Positions 38,219-46,582 of a stretch of 52,161 nucleotides of DNA are shown here, one piece after another; the first letter of the stretch is position 1; the number at the start of each line of letters is the position of its first letter. The notes beneath the pieces were generated by a model that ran no database searches, was not told the origin of the DNA, and was given only the letters and a program-made list of their open reading frames with translations. Source of the DNA: Vulcanimicrobiia bacterium (lineage in GTDB: Bacteria; Vulcanimicrobiota; Vulcanimicrobiia; Vulcanimicrobiales; Vulcanimicrobiaceae); assembly GCA_025934645.1 (NCBI GenBank), contig JAICWY010000011.1, positions 1 through 52,161 on the forward strand. Reading direction: 5' to 3'. The translations under genes were made by a program, and so were the position numbers.

Positions 38219-39613
38219 GTGCCCATCTCCGCGCCACGACAGCCATCCATACCCGCAGCCGCACTGGAAGCGAACCGCTCCGCGATAGCGCTACGCGAAC
38301 AAGGGCGCATCGCGGAAGCCGCACAGCGCTTTCGCGAAGCAGTTGAAGCGGCGCCGCACGCGCCGGAGTTTCGCGTCAATCTCGCGGTAACGCTTGCCGA
38401 TGCGGGCGACGAACGCGCGGCGGAAAGCGAATACCGCGAAGCGCTCGCACTGGATCCGGATTCGGCTGCAGCCGCCTTGGGTTTGGGAGCGCTTTTGGTG
38501 CGGCTGGGACGGTTCGACGATGCGCGTCCGGTCTACGAACGCGTATTGACGAGCGACCCGCAAAACGCGCAGGCGAACCTCGCGATGTACGAACTCGAAC
38601 AGATCGCCGGCAACCCCGCCAAAGCGCTGGAACATCAAGCGCGCGTGCTGCGCCGGCAAACGCTGTTCAGCGAACCGGCAGTCCAAGAGCAGCGCAGCGT
38701 GTTGGTGCTGCTGGCCCCCGGCGATTGGCAAGCCAACGTTCCGGTAGACTTTTTGATCGACCGGCGCACCACGACGCTGCACAAACTCTACGTGCTGAAC
38801 GAACCGCAAATCGAGGCGGCGGCATTTCCGCACGCGGGCGTGCTGTTCGTCGCTATCGCCGAATGCGACGAGAACGAACCGCGTCTGCGCCTCGCGCAGC
38901 GCGTCATCGAGCGTACGGGCCTTCCCGTCATCAACCGCCCCGAGCGGATCGCGCTGACCAACCGCGTGAGGGCCGCGAAGCTTTTGCAGGGCATTGAAGC
39001 GGCGATCGTGCCGCAAACGCACCGCGTCTCACGCGATGACGCGATGCGCGGCGCAAGTTTGCCGCCGTTTCCGATCGTGATCCGTCCCGTCGGATCGCAG
39101 GCCGGTAAAGATTTGGAGCGTGTCCGGGATGCCGCAGAGTTAAACGAGTATCTCGCTCGCGTCGCAGGCGGCGAATTTTTCGTCATGCCGTTCGTCGATT
39201 TTTCGAAAGACGACGGATACTTCCGCAAATACCGCATCATCATCGTCGACGGCGAACCGATCGCATACCACCTGGCGATCTCGCCGCGCTGGATGATTCA
39301 CTACTACAACGCGCCGATGCGCGAACACGCGTGGATGCGCGAGGAAGAACGCCGCTTTTTGGAACATTTCGAGGATGTGTTCTCCGAAACGTTGCGCGCG
39401 GCGCTGCGTGAGATCGCCCGCCGGCTGGAATTGGAATACGTGGGCGTCGACTGCTCCATCGATCGCGAGGGCCGGCTCGTGCTCTTCGAAGCCGACCCGG
39501 CCATGATCGTGCACGCCGGCGACGATCCGGCACTTTTTTCGTATAAATTTCCCGCGGCGCATCGCGTCTTCGCCGCGTTCGAACGGCTGGTGCAGCGTGT
39601 TGGATCCCGCTGA
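38219..39613 (+). CDS. TPR protein with C-terminal ATP-grasp domain
   Basis: 464 residues from GTG at 38219, with GGAGG just before it. Residues 12-145 form tetratricopeptide repeats (LEANRSAIALREQGRIAEAA, PEFRVNLAVTLADAGDERAA, ALGLGALLVRLGRFDDARPV). Residues 160-240 form a pre-ATP-grasp-like domain (LLAPGDWQANVPVDFLIDRR, LFVAIAECDENEPRLRLAQR). The rest is RimK/D-Ala-D-Ala-ligase-type ATP-grasp: LPPFPIVIRPVGSQAGKDLE, EFFVMPFVDFSKDDGYFRKY, EYVGVDCSIDREGRLVLFEA, then DPAM. The final metal-binding 'FExNxxM' has Asp for Asn. Such enzymes join a carboxylate to an amine. The 3' end overlaps the PLP decarboxylase by 17 bases, suggesting a shared pathway; the substrate is not known. Confidence 0.8.
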   Translation: MPISAPRQPSIPAAALEANRSAIALREQGRIAEAAQRFREAVEAAPHAPEFRVNLAVTLADAGDERAAESEYREALALDPDSAAAALGLGALLVRLGRFDDARPVYERVLTSDPQNAQANLAMYELEQIAGNPAKALEHQARVLRRQTLFSEPAVQEQRSVLVLLAPGDWQANVPVDFLIDRRTTTLHKLYVLNEPQIEAAAFPHAGVLFVAIAECDENEPRLRLAQRVIERTGLPVINRPERIALTNRVRAAKLLQGIEAAIVPQTHRVSRDDAMRGASLPPFPIVIRPVGSQAGKDLERVRDAAELNEYLARVAGGEFFVMPFVDFSKDDGYFRKYRIIIVDGEPIAYHLAISPRWMIHYYNAPMREHAWMREEERRFLEHFEDVFSETLRAALREIARRLELEYVGVDCSIDREGRLVLFEADPAMIVHAGDDPALFSYKFPAAHRVFAAFERLVQRVGSR

Positions 39614-41045
39614 TTGGGAGCGCTTTCGCGCGGACGCGCACCGCGCGCTGGACGACGCGATCGATTACATGCGCGACGTGCGCGAACGTCGCGTGTGGAC
39701 GCCGGTACCCGATGCGGTAAAGGAGCGGCTGAGCGAAGCGATGCCGCTGGATCCGGCGCCGTTCGCCGATGTGTATGCGGAATTCACGCAAACCATTCTG
39801 CCGTACGCGACGGGCAACATTCATCCGCGCTGGTGGGGCTGGGTGCACGGCAGCGGCACGCCCTCGGGCGCAATCGCCGATATGCTGGCCGGTGCAATGA
39901 ATTCGAACGTGGGCGGTCGCGACCACGGCGCCGTCTACGTCGAACGCGAAGTTATCGGTTGGTTCCACGCGCTTTTCGGCTGGCCGCGGAGCGCGAGCGG
40001 TTTACTGGCGATTGGCACCTCGGCTGCAAATCTTGCCGCCGTGCTGGTCGCGCGCACGAAAGCGCTCGGGACGGCGGTGCGCGAACACGGACTCGATCCG
40101 CAAAACGCTCGGCTGACCGGATACGTGTCGGCCGCGACGCACGCGTGCGTTCGCAAGGCGTTCGAGATTGCGGGCATCGGGTCGGCGAATCTGCGGGTCT
40201 TGCCCGTCGATAGCGATCACCGCATCGATCCGGGCGAGCTGTCGCGTGCAATTGCCCTCGACCGCGCGCAAGGCTTGCGGCCGTTCTTCATCGTCGGTAA
40301 CGCCGGAACCGTGGACGTCGGCGCGATCGATCCGCTCGACGCGCTCGCAGATCTCGCGCAGCGCGAGCAAATCTGGTTTCACGTGGACGGTGCGTTCGGC
40401 GCGACGGCATATCTGTCCGAACGCCTTAGGCCTAAGCTTTACGGCATCGAGCGCGCGGACTCGATCGCGTTCGATTTTCACAAGTGGCTGCACGTGCCAT
40501 ACGATGCCGGCTGCGTACTCGTACGCGACGGCGAAATGCACCGCGCGACGTTCGCGAGCGAGGGCCCGTACATCACGCGCATGACGCGAGGCATCGCTGC
40601 GGGCGAGCCGTGGTTCACCGATTACGGACCGGATCTCTCGCGCGGTTTCCGGGCGCTCAAAGTGTGGTTTACGCTCAAGGAGCACGGCGCGCGCAAGCTT
40701 GCAAGCGCGATCGAGATTAACTGCGATCAGGCGCAGCGGCTGGCTGCGCGTCTGCAAAACGACCCGGATTTCGAACTTGTGGCTGGGGTCGAATTGCAGA
40801 TCGTGTGCTTCCGTCCTCACGTTGCTGCGGGACTCGACGATGCGACGCTGGACCGCGTTACCGACGAGTCGGTGATCCGGCTGCAAGAATCCGGCGTGGC
40901 GGTGATCTCCTCGACGACCATCTTCGGCAAACGCGCGATGCGCGTTTGCATTACCAATCATCGCACGGAAGAGCGCGACCTGGAGGTTATGCTGGAAGAG
41001 CTACGCCGGATCACGCGCGGGGCGGTTGCCGAGGCGCGCGGGTAG
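39597..41045 (+). CDS. Group II PLP-dependent amino-acid decarboxylase
   Basis: 482 residues, GTG at 39597 or TTG at 39600. It has the aromatic-L-amino-acid/glutamate decarboxylase layout. An N-terminal segment (WERFRADAHRALDDAIDYMR) is followed by HPRWWGWVHGSGTPSGAIAD and NVGGRDHGAVYVEREVIGWF. The cofactor-binding parts are LLAIGTSAANLAAVLVARTK, FFIVGNAGTVDVGAIDPLDA, WFHVDGAFGATAYLSERLRP and DSIAFDFHKWLHVPYDAGCV, with Schiff-base Lys296. The sequence after the lysine (VPYDAGCVLVRD) is more like the tryptophan/tyrosine than the glutamate type, but substrate cannot be assigned. It probably makes an amine that the preceding ATP-grasp enzyme uses, or removes CO2 from that product. Its 3' end overlaps the convergent MFS gene by 45 bases. 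Confidence 0.92.
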   Translation: MLDPADWERFRADAHRALDDAIDYMRDVRERRVWTPVPDAVKERLSEAMPLDPAPFADVYAEFTQTILPYATGNIHPRWWGWVHGSGTPSGAIADMLAGAMNSNVGGRDHGAVYVEREVIGWFHALFGWPRSASGLLAIGTSAANLAAVLVARTKALGTAVREHGLDPQNARLTGYVSAATHACVRKAFEIAGIGSANLRVLPVDSDHRIDPGELSRAIALDRAQGLRPFFIVGNAGTVDVGAIDPLDALADLAQREQIWFHVDGAFGATAYLSERLRPKLYGIERADSIAFDFHKWLHVPYDAGCVLVRDGEMHRATFASEGPYITRMTRGIAAGEPWFTDYGPDLSRGFRALKVWFTLKEHGARKLASAIEINCDQAQRLAARLQNDPDFELVAGVELQIVCFRPHVAAGLDDATLDRVTDESVIRLQESGVAVISSTTIFGKRAMRVCITNHRTEERDLEVMLEELRRITRGAVAEARG

Positions 41046-42509
41046 CGACTCCCAAAATCCGTAGAGCGCAATCAGCACCGCCAGCACGAACACGATGGCG
41101 GCCGAAAGCGCGAACACGTGCTGATACGCCAAAACGGCGGCATGCTGCGAGACGGAAGCGACGATCGCGTTCTGCGATACCGCCGCGCGGTGCGTGAGGA
41201 CCGGCCACTTCGGCACGTCCTCGAGCAGCCTGCGGAAATAAAAATCTTGCGAGCCCTCGAGCATCGCCGCAATCACCGCGATGCCGATGACCCCGCTCTC
41301 CTGGCGGATGATGCCGAACAACCCGGACGCTGCATCCACGTCGCGCTTGGGAATCGTCGCAAAGGCCATGATGCCGATCGGCACGACGAAGGCGCCGAAG
41401 GCGATACCTTGCACGATGCGCAGCCACCAGATGCTGCTGAAGCTGTTGAGGTCGGCGTAGACTCCGTTGTACCACAGCGCAATGGCGAGCAGCAGCATGC
41501 CCGGCGGCACAATCAGATAGAGCGAGATTTTTTTGCTCAAATACGCTTGCGCGCGGTTGCCGATAAATAGCCCGAGGGTTGCGGGGATGGTGAGCAACGC
41601 GGTTTGAAACGGCGAGAAACCAAGGATCTGCTGTAAAAACAGCGGGCCTAGAAACGCGACGCCGTAATTGGAAGCGCCGGCCACAGTCGAAAGCACGTTG
41701 CCGATCAAGAAATTTTGATTTTTGAACAACCGCAGATCGATCATCGGGCGCGGCGTGCGCAATTGCTGCACGATGAGTGCCCCGCCGAGCACGACCGACG
41801 CAATTACAAACCAGCGAATCTCGGGCGAACTCAGCCAGTCCAACCGCTGCCCGTTCTGCAGCGCGTACTGCAGTGCGAAGAGCGCGGCGAAGAGCAGCAG
41901 CACCGTGCGGAACGAAAAGCGGCCGGGAATGCTCTTTTGTTTCTGGTCGATGTCCATGTCCAGGCACAACCAAACCGTGAAGAGCGCGAGCGGCACGTTG
42001 ATAAAAAACAGCATCGGCCACGAAAACCGCTCCAGCACGAAACCGCCCATGATCGGACCGGCAACGGGTGCGACCATCGCGAGCACCGAGAGCAGGTTGA
42101 GCGCTTCGCCGCGCTCTTCATCGGGATACGCGTCGATCAACACCGATTGCGAGAGCGTTGCCAGTAACCCGCCGCCCGCGCCTTGCAGCAGGCGGAATAA
42201 TCCAAGCTGCGTGGCGGTGGTCGCAAAGCCGCACAGCAGCGATCCAAGCGCGAAGAGCAGCAGTGAGATGATGAACAGCCGCTTGCGCCCGTAGCGCGCA
42301 ACGACCCAGCCCGTCAGCGGCAGCATCGTGATGCTCGCCAGCAAATAGGCCGTGGATGCCCACGAGACTTCGTCGAGCGTTGCGCCTAGCGAGGCGACGA
42401 TATCGTCGTACGCGACGTTGAGAATCGTCGTGTCCATGATGGACAGCCACAGCGGAATCGTCGCGACCGCCAGCACGGCCAGCGGGACGCGCGGCCGGAA
42501 GAGTTTCAA
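41001..42509 (-). CDS. DHA2-type MFS multidrug exporter (EmrB/QacA-like)
   Basis: 502 residues with about 14 hydrophobic segments. Signatures: LWLSIMDTTILNVAYDDIVA (motif D1 type), SWASTAYLLASITMLPLTGW, VVARYGRKRLFIISLLLFAL (motif A), and LLQGAGGGLLATLSQSVLID. Then come PVAGPIMGGFVLERFSWPML (motif C) and FFINVPLALFTVWLCLDMDI, the features of the DHA2 proton-antiporter family. The C-terminal part (VSQHAAVLAYQHVFALSAAI) is typical. With the adaptor upstream (42506-43873; 4-base overlap) it forms an EmrAB-type pump that spans a double membrane with TolC. No tolC lies here. Substrate unknown; it converges on the ATP-grasp/decarboxylase pair. Confidence 0.95.
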   Translation of the reverse strand: MKLFRPRVPLAVLAVATIPLWLSIMDTTILNVAYDDIVASLGATLDEVSWASTAYLLASITMLPLTGWVVARYGRKRLFIISLLLFALGSLLCGFATTATQLGLFRLLQGAGGGLLATLSQSVLIDAYPDEERGEALNLLSVLAMVAPVAGPIMGGFVLERFSWPMLFFINVPLALFTVWLCLDMDIDQKQKSIPGRFSFRTVLLLFAALFALQYALQNGQRLDWLSSPEIRWFVIASVVLGGALIVQQLRTPRPMIDLRLFKNQNFLIGNVLSTVAGASNYGVAFLGPLFLQQILGFSPFQTALLTIPATLGLFIGNRAQAYLSKKISLYLIVPPGMLLLAIALWYNGVYADLNSFSSIWWLRIVQGIAFGAFVVPIGIMAFATIPKRDVDAASGLFGIIRQESGVIGIAVIAAMLEGSQDFYFRRLLEDVPKWPVLTHRAAVSQNAIVASVSQHAAVLAYQHVFALSAAIVFVLAVLIALYGFWESLPARLGNRPARDPA

Positions 42510-43873
42510 TGCGAGATGGAGACTTCGGCCGACATGCCGGGGCGCAGCGGCGCCGGTGAAGAGGCGGTCGAGCGGTCGATCACGATGCGTACCGGGACGC
42601 GTTGCGTGATCTTCACGAAATTGCCGGTGACGCGCGTGTCCGGTGCGATCGAAAGCGCCGCTTGCGACGCTGCACCCAGCTCGTCAACGTGGCCGTAGAA
42701 CGTCACGTTCGGAAACGCATCGACGTGCACGTCGGCCGGCGCGCCGTCGTGGATGCGATCGAATTGCGTTTCCTTATAGTTCGCCGTGACGTACACGCCG
42801 CTGGACGGCATCACGACCACCGCCGGATCCCCGCTCTGCAGCGTTTGGCCGACAGTCGCGGGACGCGAAGCCACGTAGCCGTCGATCGGCGCGCGCAACA
42901 CCGTTTCGCTCAGTTTGTACTGGGCCAGATCCAACGCTTGTTTCGCAACCGAGACTTGCGCGCGTTGCGCTTGCACGGCAGCTTGTTTGGCGGCGAACGC
43001 GTCGCTGGAGTTTTCCATCGCGTCGCTCTGCGCGAGCGTCGTTCCCCATTTCTCCGCTTGCGCCGAGGCTTGGGCTTGATCCGACTGCAGCACGTCGGCA
43101 TTGGCTTTCGCACGCGTTGCGGTTAAATTCGCTCTCGCTTGCGCGGCCGCCGCGATCGCGGACTGCAATGCCGCCTGCGCCGCGGAATAATCGTTCTGCG
43201 CCGATTCAACTTGCGTCGTCGAGATGAAGCCTTGCTTTGCGAGATTTTGCATGCGCCTAAGCGTGCTCGTCGCATTGTCGAGCCGCGTCTTTGCCGCGGG
43301 AATCTGCGCGTTTGCGGCATCGAGCGCCGCCGCAGCTTCCGTTATGCTCTCTTGCGTGGCCTTCGCTACGGCCTGATTGCTGCGCGCGGTCAGCATCAGC
43401 GAACGGGTGCGATCGCCGGCCTGACTTGCCAGTGCGCTTGCGCGCATAGTTTCGGCTTCGTGACGGCGGCTCTCGGAGCGCGCGTCGTATTCCGCTTGCG
43501 CGAGCGCCGCCTGCGCGCTGAGCAATTGCTGACGCGCCGCGATCACCGCGGAGCGCGCGTCGGTGTCGTCGAGTTTTGCGATGATTTGCCCTTTGCGCAC
43601 GCGTTCGCCGTCGTGCACCGGAATCGCGACGACCGCGCCCGGCACCCGCGCGCTTACGACGGCGGGATACGCGTCAACGTATGCATCGTCGGTGGTCGCG
43701 TGGGACATGGCATAAAGAAGCCGCGGCGCAAGCAAAACCAGCGCGGCGAGAAGGACGACGGCGCCTAAGGCAACGGCGAGCCGCCGGTTCTGGAAAATGC
43801 GCTCTCGCGCAAGCTCCGGCGTCGACACACCCGCTGCCATAGCGACGTCTTCGGCTACCGAAGATGTGGCCAT
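42506..43873 (-). CDS. EmrA/HlyD-type membrane-fusion protein
   Basis: 455 residues from ATG at 43873 (MATSSVAEDVAMAAGVSTPE); an in-frame GTG at 43909 is possible. One transmembrane helix follows (NRRLAVALGAVVLLAALVLL). The barrel-sandwich opening is DAYVDAYPAVVSARVPGAVV and AIPVHDGERVRKGQIIAKLD. A very long alpha-hairpin follows (about 110-300, Ala/Gln-rich, e.g. LDAANAQIPAAKTRLDNATS). Then comes TVLRAPIDGYVASRPATVGQ, completing the lipoyl half-motif, and DRIHDGAPADVHVDAFPNVT as beta-barrel. It links the inner-membrane MFS pump to an outer-membrane channel. The stop overlaps the pump gene by 4 bases. Divergent from the MalT-like regulator across about 100 bases. Confidence 0.93.
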   Translation of the reverse strand: MATSSVAEDVAMAAGVSTPELARERIFQNRRLAVALGAVVLLAALVLLAPRLLYAMSHATTDDAYVDAYPAVVSARVPGAVVAIPVHDGERVRKGQIIAKLDDTDARSAVIAARQQLLSAQAALAQAEYDARSESRRHEAETMRASALASQAGDRTRSLMLTARSNQAVAKATQESITEAAAALDAANAQIPAAKTRLDNATSTLRRMQNLAKQGFISTTQVESAQNDYSAAQAALQSAIAAAAQARANLTATRAKANADVLQSDQAQASAQAEKWGTTLAQSDAMENSSDAFAAKQAAVQAQRAQVSVAKQALDLAQYKLSETVLRAPIDGYVASRPATVGQTLQSGDPAVVVMPSSGVYVTANYKETQFDRIHDGAPADVHVDAFPNVTFYGHVDELGAASQAALSIAPDTRVTGNFVKITQRVPVRIVIDRSTASSPAPLRPGMSAEVSISH

Positions 43874-43971
43874 AGATGGCTCGTTATACCCTACGGCCCA
43901 TCCCCGCACCTCCGACTTTTGCGGCAGGACAAGCGGGCGGCGGCGGCCCCTACCGTTAAGAATAGCCGCAG

Positions 43972-46551
43972 ATGCACTCGACCCGCCTGATGCGCGCCCG
44001 CATCAACGAACGGCTGGAACGCGCGTCCCGGTTTCCGGTGACGCTTATCGTCGCGCCCGCCGGATTCGGCAAAAGCGTCGCGCTGCGCGATTTCTTACAG
44101 ACCTCGCGCATGGAAGCGCTACGGTACGATGTGCGGCGCGAGGACGGGAATCTGCTCGCCTTCGTGCGCCGTCTGAGTGAAGCGCTCGAGCCCGTTGCCC
44201 CGGGTGCGCTCGCATCGTTCCCCGCGATGCAAGAGCGCGTACTCGCCGCCAGCGAACCGGTGCGCCACCTCTCCGATTGGTTTGCCGAGCATTTGAAGCG
44301 GACGGTGTGCACGATAGTGATCGACGATCTGCATTACGCCGCTGCGGATCCCGCATCGATCGCGCTGCTCGCCGATCTCATCGAACGCACGACGGATCGC
44401 ATTTCATGGATCATCGCGGCGCGTTCGGACGTCGGCTTGCCGGTCGCGACGTGGATTGCTTACGGGCGGATGGATATGCCCATTGGCGAAGACGATCTGC
44501 GCTTCACACCCGAAGAGGCGCTCGCAGCAGCCGATTCGCAGCACGAAATCGATCCGCAAGAGATTGAAGCGCTGCGCGAGCTCACCGAAGGCTGGCCGGT
44601 CGCGCTTACGATCGCATTGCGAACGCGCACGCACGCCGCCGATCTGCGCAGCGCGTCATCCGGCACGCGCGACATGGTGTACCGCTATCTCGCCGAGCAA
44701 GTCTACGCGGCGCTTTCACCGGAAGAACACCGTTTTACGCAAGAGACCTGCATCTTCTCCAGCTTTTCCGGTGCGCTCGCCGAATCGCTCGGCTACGATG
44801 CGGCGTTTGTCGCGGCGCTGCGGGCGAAGGTCGCATTTTTAAATGAGATCGCGCCGGGCGAATACCGCTATCACGATCTCTTCCGCGATTTTTTGGAAGC
44901 GCAGCTGCGGCGTTCGGGCGAGGCACAATCGGCCGAAGTTATGCGGCGCGGCGCCGCGGCGCTCGAACAGCGCGGCGACACCGCCGGTGCGCTCGCGCTC
45001 TATCTTCGCGCCGCCGCCTTTCCCGAGATGGTCGCGATCATCGAGCGGCACGGTGCGGCTTTGTTCGAACGGGGCGAGAGCGAGGTGCTCGCGAGCGCGC
45101 TCGCCGCGCTTCCGGAAGGCGTTCGCGCGGGCAACGCGGCGCTAATGGGATTGACCGCCATGATTGAGGCGGCGCGCGGACGGTACGAACTCTCCGATCA
45201 TGCGTTTCGCGCCGCGATCGAAGCGGCCGGCGCAGAATTGGACTTGCGCGCGCGCCTGGTGCAGCGCTACGGCACCGAAATGGTCCGCCGCGGATTGGAT
45301 TGCACGGAGCTGCTCAAACCGTACTCGGAACGCTACGATTTAGAACCCTCGCTGCGCGCGACGATTCTCGGCACGCTGGCGACGGCATTTATTCAACACG
45401 GACGCGAAACCGAAGCGCTCGTCGCGATCGACGCCGCCATGCACAGCATCGCCGGTTCGGCAGAGGATGCGACCCGCGCGCGCGTTCTGCAGCAAGCGGC
45501 GTACGTCCACCTGTACGCCCGCTCTATCCCACAGGCGCGCTCGTACGCCGGCCTCGCCATCGATGCGGCACTCAAATTCAACATGTACGAAGTCGCCGCG
45601 CGTGCGTACAGCATCTTGTACACCATCAGTTCTGAAACCGACGGCGACCCCATCGCGGCATTATCGATTCTCGATAAATTAGGCGAATGCGCACGCAAAA
45701 GCGCGAGTTCGCAAGCGCGAATGTTTGCGCTCATCGGCACGTACGAGATAGAAATGGAGCGCGGTAATATTGCCGCCATCGAGCGCCTGGATCCGCTCGT
45801 GCGCGAAAGCCGCGCGATCTATCCGCAGGCCTATGCCGAAGGGTTGCTTCCCGCCGATGCTTTACGCGCAGCGTGGTCGGGCGATTTCCGCACTGCCTAC
45901 GATATGCTCAGTGGTACTGCACCGGACCAGCGCGATCCCGAGCGGCGCGCGCTGCGTTGGGCCGAGATCGCGTTGTATGCAGCGGCAGCCGAGATGCCTG
46001 AAGCCGCGGATGAAGCGTTCGATGCATCGACAGCCATTCTACACGACCTCCGCGGCAATTCACGCCGCGTGCTGCGCGCGCAACTGCTGCTCTGCATCTG
46101 CGAGATGTTGCGCGGCCACAATGCCGCCGCGCATCAACGGCTCACCGCGGCCGAACGATCGTTGCCGCCGGGCGCGCGCAGATTCTCCGCGTTCGTCAAC
46201 GCGGTGCGCGCGACGTACCGCAGCCGGTTGGGGCAAACCGACGGAAGCGCAGTTTCCGATGGCGCGCTTGAACGTATGCGTGCGGAAAACTTCGGCGGCA
46301 TCGCGCGGTTGCTTACGGCGTTGCCGCTGCGCGAACCGGAGCAATTCGGTTACGCGGCCTTGACCGGCGCCGAAAGGGACATCCTGCAACTGCTTGCCAA
46401 AGGTGCGAGCTCAAAAGATATCGCACAGCAGACCGGACGAAGCCCGCACACCGTCGATACGCACGTGCGGGCGATCTGCCGCAAACTGCAGTGCAGCGGG
46501 CGGCGGGAAGCCATCGCGTTAGCAACAGGCGCGGGCTGGGTACAGGCGTAG
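43972..46551 (+). CDS. MalT-like LuxR-family regulator (STAND ATPase)
   Basis: 859 residues. The N-terminal NTPase has Walker A LIVAPAGFGKSVALRDFLQT (G31-S35), Walker B CTIVIDDLHYAAADP, and RISWIIAARSDVGLPVATWI, then the segment LRELTEGWPVALTIAL with YLAEQVYAALSPEEHRFTQE, the classical MalT/STAND order. The middle (about 330-780) is a long TPR-like helical array (LYLRAAAFPEMVAIIERHGA) that would bind an inducer. The C-terminal LuxR helix-turn-helix is LTGAERDILQLLAKGASSKD and IAQQTGRSPHTVDTHVRAIC. This class is activated by a small ligand plus ATP. It is divergent from emrA and 31 bases upstream of the first sedolisin gene on the same strand, so either or both may be its targets. Confidence 0.92.
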   Translation: MHSTRLMRARINERLERASRFPVTLIVAPAGFGKSVALRDFLQTSRMEALRYDVRREDGNLLAFVRRLSEALEPVAPGALASFPAMQERVLAASEPVRHLSDWFAEHLKRTVCTIVIDDLHYAAADPASIALLADLIERTTDRISWIIAARSDVGLPVATWIAYGRMDMPIGEDDLRFTPEEALAAADSQHEIDPQEIEALRELTEGWPVALTIALRTRTHAADLRSASSGTRDMVYRYLAEQVYAALSPEEHRFTQETCIFSSFSGALAESLGYDAAFVAALRAKVAFLNEIAPGEYRYHDLFRDFLEAQLRRSGEAQSAEVMRRGAAALEQRGDTAGALALYLRAAAFPEMVAIIERHGAALFERGESEVLASALAALPEGVRAGNAALMGLTAMIEAARGRYELSDHAFRAAIEAAGAELDLRARLVQRYGTEMVRRGLDCTELLKPYSERYDLEPSLRATILGTLATAFIQHGRETEALVAIDAAMHSIAGSAEDATRARVLQQAAYVHLYARSIPQARSYAGLAIDAALKFNMYEVAARAYSILYTISSETDGDPIAALSILDKLGECARKSASSQARMFALIGTYEIEMERGNIAAIERLDPLVRESRAIYPQAYAEGLLPADALRAAWSGDFRTAYDMLSGTAPDQRDPERRALRWAEIALYAAAAEMPEAADEAFDASTAILHDLRGNSRRVLRAQLLLCICEMLRGHNAAAHQRLTAAERSLPPGARRFSAFVNAVRATYRSRLGQTDGSAVSDGALERMRAENFGGIARLLTALPLREPEQFGYAALTGAERDILQLLAKGASSKDIAQQTGRSPHTVDTHVRAICRKLQCSGRREAIALATGAGWVQA

Positions 46552-46582
46552 CAGCCTAGCCCCTGGAGATGTGGAGGTCTTC

